The translations under genes were made by a program, and so were the position numbers. Below the pieces are notes generated by a model. It searched no databases. It saw nothing but the letters and a program-made list of their open reading frames with translations, and had not been told where the DNA came from. Source: Auricularia sp. M13 (Eukaryota > Basidiomycota > Agaricomycetes > Auriculariales > Auriculariaceae). From it: DNA of 64,000 nucleotides. Where the stretch lies: NCBI GenBank assembly GCA_037042915.1, contig CM073196.1:2728001-2792000 (forward strand). The letters run 5' to 3'. Below are positions 34,214 through 44,655 of this stretch, in pieces (within the stretch, counting starts at the first letter, position 1; the number at the start of each line of letters is the position of its first letter).

Positions 34214-35474
34214 ATGAATACCGAGCTTAGCGATGTGCAATGCTTGACCGTGGCCCAACGAGACGCCCTCACCAAAGGTTCGTGCTGGTTTGTCCATTTT
34301 CAGAAGCCTGGTGCTCAAGTCAGGGCAGGGCATATCGTCATGCTCACACAGCTGCTCCATGCTTCGCCGGACGATATTTCCTCGAAGACTGGGCTCACTT
34401 ACAATGAGGTGGCGCATATCATATGCAACGTCGCTGCCGAGCTTGCCCCCGTTCCAGCCACATTGTCGTCGTTGTCCGCGTCAGCCACCCGAATGATATC
34501 TACAGGCGACGATGCGCTTGATAAAGTCCTTGGCGGCGGTGTCTCCCCGGTCTGGTCTGGGAGTTTGCAGGTGAAAGGTCCGCATCTGCATTTTGCTCTC
34601 CGTATGATTACCTAGGTTGGATCGTAGCGGCTCCGGAAAAACGCAGCTAGCTGTTCAGCTCGCGCTGACCGTACAGCTCAGTCCGAGAATGGGTGGCTTG
34701 TCAGGCTCATGTTGCTTCATGACTCCAGGGAACAGGCTGCCTACTCTGCGCCTTCAACAGCTTCTCGAGTGCCATCCTCTGCTTCGCGGACAGCCTTGCA
34801 GTCTAGATGATATCAACTACAGACGTACAGACGATATACCTGCGCTTCTTCAGGCTCTAGAGGACCTAGATGCCCTCATTCGGACATCTCAGGACAAGGC
34901 GCCCTTGAGGTTGCTTATCCTAGACAACTTTACGACGCTCTTTCGCGGCGACGACACTACGACGAGCTCTCTGGCTGACCGCTCACGCGATATATCCGAC
35001 GTCGCCGTCCTGCTTCATCAACTTGCTGTCGAACATAACATCGCCGTTATCGTGATAAACGAATCTGTCGACGTCTTTGTCCGGGACAGTGTTCCCGCAC
35101 CTTCCATGAAACCTGATGAGCCGTTATACAGAGACGCTGCGCCATGGTTCAGCACGGCGTCAAATGTGCCTGGAGAGGATGCTCGAGAGCCGGCGCTCGG
35201 CCTAGCGTGGGCCAATCAACTGAATGTGCGCGTCATGTTCACCAAAACTGGTCGACGTCGCGTCCTGGATGTGCCTATGTCTCTTGCGAAGCGCCAACGT
35301 ATCGCAAGAGACACAGGCAAAGCTATCGAAGACGTCCATGCTTCCGACGACCCGATCCTCGTTCGTCGCATGTCTGTAATTTTCTCTTCGCTGTCCTCGC
35401 CTTCCTCGGTCGACTACATCATAACCGATGAAGGTGTTGCGTCCTTGGGAACACCCTACGAGGCAGGCTACTAG
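34214..35474 (+). CDS. RAD57: RAD51 paralog, RAD57/XRCC3-type
   Basis: Mediator of homologous recombination that, with a Rad55-like partner, stabilises Rad51 filaments. The start MNTELSDVQCLTVAQRDALTK and LLHASPDDISSKTGLTYNEV form the N-terminal helical DNA-binding part. ISTGDDALDKVLGGGV is the classic lead into Walker A, which reads RSGSGKTQLAVQLALTVQL after an intron. LRLLILDNFTTLF is Walker B, and DVAVLLHQLAVEHNIAVIVINES follows. LGLAWANQLNVRVMFTKT is the typical Rad51-fold end, and the frame stops at GTPYEAGY. The junction between LGGGV and SGSGKT is hard to splice: a 61-nt intron (34555-34615) joins the frames but drops the expected VWEFAG-like strand, which is visible in another frame at 34552-34570. 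So a small indel or an unusual splice is possible. Assigned to RAD57 rather than XRCC2/DMC1 by the GGLSG and QLALTVQL wording; XRCC3 is its animal counterpart. Confidence 0.88.
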
Positions 35475-35638
35475 CGAAGGATGTACTATTCACTGTTGTT
35501 CTACCTATGCAACACAAAAAAACAGGACTGATGACTATGAGAACGGAACCGCGATACCAATACAATCGAACCACCCCGTGGCCTCGCAGACGCTACCTGA
35601 TACAGCTGAATCTAATACTTTTCTTTGGTCGCACTGCA

Positions 35639-36949
35639 TTAGATCTTGTTGCGATAATCAGCCCTGGCGCGGCTGTAATCCGCCTGGCGGCGAGCACGCT
35701 CGCTGAGAGGCTTCGTGGGTGACGTCAAGTCCAAAGGCGGAGGACGAGGACGACGGCTTCCAGACACGGGGACAGGACTAGCTGGCCCCGCATACGTCGG
35801 CGGTGGCATCCTCAATGCGTTTGGGGCTGATGCACTGGCCTCGTAATCGCGAATCGGCCGCGCGGTCTCGAGCCTCTGGCCAATTCGCACGCCAGGGTAG
35901 GCCGCAGAAGGCATCGGCGGTAGCGGCGGCACCGGCGGGGCGGGCTGAGGCTCGCGGGCCTTCCAGCTGATCCACGACGCGCGACTCGGGGCCGGACGCG
36001 GCTCGCGCGACTTGAAGGCCACCCACGAGCGGCGGATTTCTGGCCTCGAGATGTCGAGCTTGTTGGCGTTGGGCAGGCGCGCGTGCCGGGGAAGGGGTGT
36101 GGTCTCCCGCGTCTTGCCCTCGGATCGCCCCAGGAGGCGGCGCCAGAGTCCGCGCATGCTCTTGCGGAGGTCGTCATCTTGGTACACGCATAGCGCCAGG
36201 CTTATGCAGGCTGCAGGCTCTGGTCAGCAACTGTCTTGCCGGACGTGCACCCGAGAAACTTACTGCAACCAAAACTGAGGAAAATAAGGATGAAGTACGC
36301 AAAGTGCATTCTGCATATCGTCGTCGGGTACACTGGGGCGGGCTCCGTCTGTCCACTGTTTCCTTGGACTGTTTGCGGAACGTGGTCACTGCAGGTCACG
36401 GAGGAGCTGTTCTTGATGATGAGTGCAGCAGCGACTACCACGTGTCGTGAGACCCTTGCCAATCTCGAGTTGGGCGATGAGACCACTCACCCATTTGGAG
36501 CAACTGTAGTATAACGTGTGCAGCGACGATAAAATACGAAAGAGCAATGCCGGGCTTGAGCCGCGTGGTGTGGAGGGCCGTGTTCATGATTCTGTCAGAA
36601 CACATCAGTGCGAGTCCAGCGCGCCATAATTTCCTGCGACTCACAGGAAAACGTTGGAAATGGCGACTATGCCTGTCACTCCAACTACCATGAGCATAAT
36701 GCCTGGTATTCGATCAGCAGCGAGTATAGCGGACTCAGGACACTACGTACTGTACGAGCCGACCTGCAGGTCGGTCAGCCGGCCACCGATGCCGGCCAGC
36801 ACAACACAGAGAACCAAGCTAAATCCTGTGTGTGTGATCCAGAATGAGAGATGGCCGCGCACACGGGGAGTGCACAGACCATAAACGATGAAACGCGCTT
36901 TGAGGACAGGCGTCACGGGCACGACCTCGGGCCGTGAAGACACAGGCAT
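35639..36949 (-). CDS. Four-span membrane protein, unknown function
   Basis: Not recognised. The start MPVSSRPEVVPVTPVLKARF is followed by four likely membrane spans in successive exons: HTGFSLVLCVVLAGIGG, GIMLMVVGVTGIVAI, GIALSYFIVAAHVILQLL and FAYFILIFLSFGCSK. The loop before the last span has cysteine (VTCSDHV) and could lie outside the cytosol. The long cytosolic tail is basic and proline-rich, with SWVAFKSREPRPAPS and SWISWKAREPQPAPP as a near-repeat of the same unit and PPLDLTSPTKPLSERARRQ near the end. The exon joining around 36440-36510 is not settled. Topology resembles MARVEL-like tetraspans of fungal plasma membranes, but I see no diagnostic motif. It converges on RAD57. Confidence 0.7.
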
Positions 36950-37698
36950 ATTTGCAGGGAAAGACAGAGATTCGGAAGGATAGAGGACTCGAGGACGGGT
37001 TCGACGCCTTGGGAGCAGGAGCAGGCGGCAAACGGAGAGACAAGGACGGAATGAACGTGGTAAGGGGACAAGCGGACGAAGCGACCTCTCAGTAGCGGCA
37101 GTCGCTGGATTTATAGAAAAGCGAGGTGGTTACGGTGGAAGAGACGTGGTGAGCCGTTGATCGATCTGTGAGGCGAACTGAGCGTGGTCTAAGTCTGTGA
37201 ATCTACGATATGGTGGTTCGTGGCAACGCTTCCTCGCGTCTCGCTTCAAAAGCCCCGAGTCCGCAATCTCAGTGAGCACCTAGCACAAGCCGTAAAGGGC
37301 GTGGGGCGAGAACAACTTGCGTTGGGCATCCGCGGTAGCGACAGGTGCTTTAAATTCGCGCATTCGCGATTCACCGGATGTATCCGCCATCACCCAACTG
37401 CCAAAATCAGCAATTCGTTGTACTTTCGAAAAAAACAACGAAGCGGCGGGCGGACCGAAGTATCTCAAGCAGGACGCCAAGTCTTCGCGCACGCTCGTCA
37501 TGATGGATTGCGATTCGCATATCGGGTATTCGTGGCCACTCGCTCTGCGCAGATGCCGGGGGGGGGAAGAAGGGGGCTAAACTCCATGTCATTCATGCAA
37601 CCAGCCAATGTGCGCCGAGCTGCATCTGCTACTGTAGTAGATTCCGGGTATATATACACATACTGTTTACTGTGGGACCCTGGGTCAGGTTTGGGATA
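36950..37698. other. Intergenic, 749 bp
   Basis: No gene supported. It lies upstream of the four-span gene at 35639-36949 and downstream of the next one on the same strand. It contains a G-rich run at 37559-37577. A GGTTCGACGCC motif near 36996 looks like a tRNA B box, but no cloverleaf forms around it. Confidence 0.5.
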
Positions 37699-38717
37699 TC
37701 ACGCGCGCCGGACGCCTTGGAACATCGTCTGCGACAGCCGGCGGATGGCGCCGGCGGCGGCGTACGCGTAGGCGGGCGCGGGCGGCTTGAGCGACTTGGA
37801 CGCGTTGTTGCCCTCGCGCTCGAGCGCCTCAAAGAACGAGAGCGTGAACGTTGGCGCGTGCTGTGCCGTCGACACTGGGCCTGGTGCCCGGCCCGCCTCT
37901 GCGAAGCTGGCCTCCGAACCGTCGGTGGACTGGCCAAGCGCCGACACGATCACATAAAGCAGGTAGAGGAAAACTGCGGGAGACAGGTGAGCGTGCTGTG
38001 TTGGCTACGACTGGGCGAAGGAGGTCCGTACCGAGCGTGGGGGTGATCCAAGAGCCTGCCCGGATGCCAACGTCGAGGAAACGGCAGCCATCCGTGGTGC
38101 TGCCAGCGTCCACTGCGACAGAAATAAACCAAGGTCAGATACCGGGATAAACATAAGGGTGAGCTCCTGAGTTACCTGGAGGACAGTTGGCACCAGAGGT
38201 AAATATGACCGTGAAGGTCGTAGCAGCAGCTTCAATGGGATCAGCGCGACCACTCGTTGCAAATGCAATTGCCATTCACTGACCATACTGCACGACGGTT
38301 ACGATAGACAATGCGACGCCCTCTACACGTGTCTGTAGGCGGGATCGTACGACACCGTCTCTTCTCCGGTTGACAAAGTCGATGAACGCGCTGCATCAAA
38401 GACGTTGAGACAAAGCCACAGGATGCCGCGATAAAGGCCAATTCTCACATGACGGTGAGGAGAAGGACCGCAAGCACCGCCGCCACCAGCAAAAACAGAA
38501 CGCCATCATCTAGTCGACGTCTTAGCCTGCGTACAGTACGGGTTTTTGGGGTCTGAGACACACGATATCGACCGGTGGCATGTAATGAAGCGTCGCCGAG
38601 CGCTACGACGAGGAAGCTGGCCCATACAGCATTGATCACGAGGAGCAAGGCTGAGACGAAGAGCATGAGAAAGCGAGTTGCATTGCGCAGGGCCAGGAGG
38701 CGGGGAAATCGAACCAT
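37699..38717 (-). CDS. Second four-span membrane protein, unknown function
   Basis: Not recognised. The start MVRFPRLLALRNATRF runs straight into span 1 (LMLFVSALLLVINAVWASF). A basic loop (RTVRRLRRRLDD) precedes span 2 (GVLFLLVAAVLAVLLLTVIAF). After NRRRDGVVRSRLQTR, span 3 (VEGVALSIVTVVQY...TFTVIFT) leads into a loop with two cysteines (ANCPP and TDGCRF), and span 4 (AGSWITPTL then FLYLLYVIVSAL) follows. The tail is short, with SFFEALEREGNNASKSLKPP, ending FQGVRRA. Four or five short introns. The same topology and cysteine-bearing last loop as the neighbour at 35639-36949 suggest a similar kind of tetraspan (MARVEL-like), though the two share no clear sequence identity. The ATG at 38717 is chosen because the next upstream in-frame codon adds unrelated residues. 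Confidence 0.72.
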
Positions 38718-39930
<1,213 letters not shown>

Positions 39931-40479
39931 CGCAGACGGTGGGGGGTCGTGGGTAAGGGCGAGTGGCGTGGACGGTGACTCGGGAGCAAGCGAGGACCGC
40001 GGAAGTTCAAAGCCCGTCCACGGTTCTGCGCTGGCCTCCAAACCCGCCGGGCCCTGCGCCGTTTACGCACATGTGCGGTCGTGACTCGCCTGGGCCGGCT
40101 GGCTGACTGTTCAGCGCAGCAGCATGTTACTGTTAGCTTTGAGGCCCTCCGCCGGGCTCCCCAGCGCCGTTCTTGCCATCAGGCAGACGCCCGCCGCGGG
40201 ATCTGCTGCGAGCTTGTTTCAATGCGAATGTGATAAGAGCTGAGAGAATTGGGCCTTCTAATGCAGCGCAGTGGGTCAGGATGATCCCAACTGCACCCCC
40301 GTAGCTCAGGCTGGACATGAAAAATCCGCGGCCGACGGGCTATACTTGCGCCTGTGGCTGGGTGGGATGACATCGCGGCAGTGGATCCAGTTCCTCTGCC
40401 GGCCTGCCGTCTGCCGCAATGCCGACGGCGCGACACTACAAAAACCACTCGCATCTGCGCTCGCCGCCGGTCCCCACAG
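39931..40479. other. Divergent intergenic region, ATG8 / MFS transporter
   Basis: No gene clearly supported. A 61-codon open frame on the minus strand (40133-40318) has a hydrophobic stretch but no family match that I can see. Both flanking genes should be driven from here. Confidence 0.45.
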
Positions 40480-42650
40480 ATGGCGACTCAGTCGCCCGCG
40501 CACCCACCCCCGCCTTCACTCGACGGCCACGAGGCCCTGGCACGCGCAGTCGTCGGTGCCGACGTCCGGCCGGACGAAAGCGACCGACCGACAGACCGCC
40601 CAGCCCCTCACTTGGCGGCAAGGGCACCGCAGAGGACCCCATCGTCATCGACTGGGACCAGGACGGCAAGGATGCTGAGTGTCCATACAACTGGTCGCGC
40701 ACCAAGAAGCTTGTCCAGACGTACCAGGTCCGTCGCCGTCACGTGCTCCGCGCTCTCAGCGCGTGATTGACAGTGTGGCGTCGCTGCATAGATTGCATTC
40801 AGCACTTTCTGCGTCAGTCTCGGCTCGAGCATGTACGCAGGCGGCGCACGGGGCATCTCGCGCGACGTATTTCACAACCGTTCCGAGATTACCACCCTAG
40901 GGATCTCGCTGTACGTTTTAGGGTTCGGTTTGGGTCCGCTCGTGTTCGCACCTCTTTCTGAGGTACGCAAGAATAGGTTAGGCACTCATTTCATGTCTGA
41001 CGAGTTTCTGGAAGATGTATGGCCGCGTACGTGGGATTCTGCCCGAGGGAGCTTATTCACTCACCCTCTTCTCAGCGGAGAGTGTATCTCTTCTCGTGGG
41101 TGCCGTTCTGCTTCGCACAACTTGGCGCATGGTTTGCGAAGAATAGCGTGCAGATGCTCGCTTTCCGTCTCATCGCTGGCACGGCAGGCTCCGCCCCCCT
41201 GACCGGTGGAGGCGGCGGAATCAGGTACGGCCTGATTCACACGCAATACATCGTAGCTGTACTCACCACTCCACAGCGATATGTTTGCCCCAGAGAACGC
41301 GCCTACGCCATGGCTCTTTATACTATGATGCCATTCCTAGGTCCAATCCTGGGACCTCTACTTGGAGGTGCCATTGCTGAAACCGTCGGGTGGAGACGGA
41401 TTTTTGTCGTGCTGTTTTGCTTTGCGGCTATTCTGGCCATCCTCGCTATCCTGAACATGAAAGAGACAGTGAGTTACACTAGGTTCCCCTGTGTCGGGCG
41501 GAAGAACTGATTTTGCATTTAGTATGCACCCGTCTTACTTCGTCGTCGAGCACACCACCTACATCTGGAGTCCGGCGGACAACTTCATTACATCTCAAAA
41601 TTCGACGTAGGAAAGAATCTCTCGCTAGCTCATCTCCTGCGCATCAATCTTTCTCGGCCATTCGGTAGAGGTTTTCTGCCTTTTTGTTCACCGTAGTCTC
41701 AAACACTCCCCAGTGTTCCTCGTGACTGAGCCGATCGTCACGCTTCTGACGATCTATATCTCCCTTGCGTATGCGACGCTCTACTCGCTGTTCACATCGC
41801 TCCCGATCGTGTTCCAACAACACCGCGGCTGGGGCCGGTCACATGGGGGTGTCGCATACCTCGGGATCGGCGCGGGTGTCTTGCTCGCTGTTGCATTCGT
41901 CCCCGTGCAAGCTTGGCATTACACCCGCGCCTGCAAGCGCAGCCCCACCGGAAAGGCTCCACCAGAAGCGTGAGTGTTTCTGGTCGGGTTGCGGTCGTTT
42001 CTGGCTCACTGTCATTTTTTGAACGGCAGACGTCTGTTCGTGACGTGCATTGGCGCAGTACTCATGCCAATCGGGCTGTTCTGGTTCGCGTGGACGTGCC
42101 AGCCCTGGAGACCAGCGTATATCTCCATCATTGGGGTGAGTTATTTCCGTTCCAAGTGTTCAAGGAACGTAGCTCACTCGGCACGCACAGGGCGCACCAT
42201 TTGGCTTTGGACTCTTTTATCTTTTCACGGGAGTCGTTGCCTATATCATGGATACCTACACCATTTACTGCGCAAGCGCCATAGCTGCAGTGAGTTAGGT
42301 TCCTTGTAAGATATTGCCTGATCGTTGACGCGCGCAGACGGTGGTGCTGAGGTCCATTCTGGCGGCCATCTTCCCGGTGTTTGCGCCTCGCATATTTCGT
42401 CGTTTGGGAGACCAGTGGTCATTGAGCATCTTCGCCTTCGTATCGCTGGCTTGCATGCCGATACCGCTGTTATTTTACGTGAGTTCTTGAGCAGGTGGCT
42501 AGATCCCGCGGACCGCAGCTGATTGCTTCGCGGACGCAGAAATTTGGGCCAAGGATCCGCGCGCGCTCGAAACACGCTGCAAAGCTGGTCGGCATCGCAC
42601 AAGGGGGTTCTGAGGGTGAGAAGAGGGTGGACATAGAGTCTGGGAAATAG
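40480..42650 (+). CDS. MFS transporter, DHA1 drug/polyamine type
   Basis: Twelve-span proton antiporter of the DHA1 group (Tpo1/Flu1-like) in the plasma membrane. After a disordered N-terminus, the signature GTAEDPIVIDWD...CPYNWS precedes TM1, as is standard for this group. ITTLGISLYVLGFGLGPLVFAPLSE followed by MYGRRPVYLFSW is the TM2-loop-TM3 MFS motif. Next come FRLIAGTAGSAPLTGGGG and NRAYAMALYTMMPFLGPILG with GGAIAETVGWRRIF (antiporter motif C context), and later VFLVTEPIVTLLTIYISLAYATLYS and GWGRSHGGVAYLGIG. The last spans end SLSIFAFVSLACMPIPLLFY. About eight introns. The start is uncertain: 40480 is the nearest reasonable ATG but needs an intron before the conserved GTAEDP stretch. Substrates could be polyamines, weak acids or drugs. 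Confidence 0.85.
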
Positions 42651-42805
42651 AGTGTACTTGTAGCCAATGGACCCTGTCGCGCACTGCTTTTGTTTTGTAC
42701 ATGTGTAAATGGTACACCGATCGACACACATTAGATCTGGCAGAAATGCATCCGGCGTTCTCATCTCTCTTTTCCACCATCGCCATCACGGTCAGAGGCA
42801 CAGAG

Positions 42806-44137
42806 ATGGCCATGTCGACGACAGCGAGCAGCGCGCCCCGGTCCCGCGCGCCGCCGCTTGCGCCATTGGTGCTGTCCGACGAGGCGTCGCCGACAGAGAC
42901 GCTGGCGCCGGCGGCGCAGTGGGCCGTGCCGCCTGTCATGCCCGACGTCTTCGTTGTCGCTCCCGACGGCGAGAGCTCGTTCTGCGCGTTCTCGTCGGAG
43001 CGCAGCGGCCCCCAGAACGCGCCCGACGGCTTCTTTGACGACGACGAGCTGCCGCCGAGCCCCTCTGCGCCTGACTTTGCCGAGCTCGACCGCGCCCTGG
43101 ACTTTCTGCAGAAGGGCGCCGAGGAGCTCTCGCCGCGCCGCCGACGCGCGACACGGCGCAGCGCGACGCCGCCTGAAGACGTGCTCAGCTGGCTGCACCA
43201 GATCGACGACGAGGAGCCCGCAGACGCGCAGGAGGAGCCCGAAGACCTCGTCAAGTCACGTGCGCCGCGTCCAGAAACGCCCCCGCCGCCGGCAGATATA
43301 GAGCTGTCGCGGCCATCGACGCCCTCGCCGTCCAAGGGCCTGCGCAACAAGGCCTCGCTCGTCTTCAAACGCGCCTTCGCGGCCGCGGCAGCGAAAGCGC
43401 AACCGCCTGCCGAGCCCGTCGCGCCGGCAACTCAATCTGCCGCGCATCCGATTGCCTCGACGACAGAGCTCAAGCAACTGGAGCAGACTCTCAAACAGCA
43501 TGACGCCGCGCCGCCCGAGCAGCCGCAGCCGCAGGCCAAGCCCCGTCGCACGAAATCTCGCCTTTTCTTCAACAAACTTTTCTCTTCATCACAGAACGTC
43601 GCCCCTGCAGCGCCTGCAGGGGACAAGTCAAAATCATCAAAATCTTCCTTCCTCAGGCGCTCAAAGAAAACCCCAAAGACGTCGCAGCCGAAGGAGAACT
43701 CGCCTGCGGCGGGATTGCCGTCCAAAGCACGAGAAGCAGAAGACGAGCCGACGCCCCGGCCTTCGCCCCAGCCGTCGATTCATGGCCTCCGCCGAAGACC
43801 CTTCTCCTCGCTTGCGCTGGCGACTTTTGGTTCCAGCAATAAATCGAGCGTGAAATTTCCTCCTGCTTCTCGACCGTCGGACAGCGAGGCACCACCCAAC
43901 AGTCCGACATCGTCGCGGAACACCACGGATTCGTCTGCGACAGCAGTCTCGTCCAATTCGCCATATGGAGATCACGAGACGTCTTCTTCCGCAAGTTCTT
44001 CACTGACAACGCTAGGGAATGGACCAACGCTGGTTCATTCGACACTGCCTGGCTTTCACTCGAAGCGCCTTGACTCGTTACACTTTGACTCTGCGACGTT
44101 CTTCGACCCCACCTCCTACTCGTTTACAACGCGCTAG
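42806..44137 (+). CDS. Intronless disordered protein, unknown
   Basis: A single open frame of about 443 codons with no intron, unusual in this window. In-frame ATGs at 42746 and 42806 are both possible; the latter is chosen because the preceding residues look like leader sequence. The protein is mostly low complexity (Pro, Ser, Ala) and probably disordered. A short acidic-aromatic motif (FFDDDELPPSPSAPDFAELD) precedes ALDFLQKGAEEL and LSWLHQIDDEE, both likely helices. Basic-hydrophobic units recur: RNKASLVFKRAF, RTKSRLFFNKLFSSS and KSSFLRRSKK. The C-terminal HSKRLDSLHFDSATFFDPTSYSF looks conserved in character. I cannot name it. The repeated cationic amphipathic segments might bind membrane or partner proteins; that is inference. 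Confidence 0.65.
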   Translation: MAMSTTASSAPRSRAPPLAPLVLSDEASPTETLAPAAQWAVPPVMPDVFVVAPDGESSFCAFSSERSGPQNAPDGFFDDDELPPSPSAPDFAELDRALDFLQKGAEELSPRRRRATRRSATPPEDVLSWLHQIDDEEPADAQEEPEDLVKSRAPRPETPPPPADIELSRPSTPSPSKGLRNKASLVFKRAFAAAAAKAQPPAEPVAPATQSAAHPIASTTELKQLEQTLKQHDAAPPEQPQPQAKPRRTKSRLFFNKLFSSSQNVAPAAPAGDKSKSSKSSFLRRSKKTPKTSQPKENSPAAGLPSKAREAEDEPTPRPSPQPSIHGLRRRPFSSLALATFGSSNKSSVKFPPASRPSDSEAPPNSPTSSRNTTDSSATAVSSNSPYGDHETSSSASSSLTTLGNGPTLVHSTLPGFHSKRLDSLHFDSATFFDPTSYSFTTR

Positions 44138-44655
44138 GATTTCTCGTACCATGCATGGTTTCGCGCTTTTCGTTCAGCTGTTCCATCTCTTCGCTTTATT
44201 ATCGCGCGCCGTTTGCGTGCGCGCCGCCCGCCATCCACACTCATTTCTCCGTCTCGATTTGCTCAACACCCGCAGACGCTCCCTGCTTAATGCTCATCAC
44301 CTCTTATGATTCTGTTCATGTAGCCCTGTCACGATTCACATGTATTATCATGTCGCCCAGATCCTCGTTAGGAGCAGACTCTCACTACCGTTACCTCGTC
44401 ACCTGTCGATACCCTACACCCGTTACGCGCGCATCGGTGCTGCTGCTACTAATACCTAATCGCAATAACACAACCTATCATCCGTCTCGCTTCTGCTTGC
44501 GACGTCCTTTGACAATTTTTTTTGCTTAACGTGAATTTCTCAAACTGTTCTCGCAGGCTAGACTGGGAACATGTTGGTTTCAGCCTTCAGCCTTCCATTC
44601 CTTCGAGTGCTTTCTTTGCCACGACCAACAATGAAAGCTCTATACATCCAGATAA
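44138..44655. other. Convergent intergenic region
   Basis: No gene seen in these 518 bp between the stops of the disordered protein and CWH41. T-rich and pyrimidine-rich on the plus strand, as expected for 3' UTRs. Confidence 0.5.

Noticed and set aside
36985-37020. tRNA-like B-box motif GGTTCGACGCC
   Set aside because: No acceptor, anticodon or T stem can be paired around it, and no A box lies at the right distance.
37556-37580. G-rich run as a possible telomere-like or quadruplex element
   Set aside because: A single short GGGGGGGGG-A-A-G-A-A-GGGGG run, not a repeat array; no further support.
40133-40318. Possible 61-codon membrane peptide gene on the minus strand
   Set aside because: It has a hydrophobic stretch but a Gly/Arg-rich end, no conserved motif and lies in a promoter region; not enough to call a gene.
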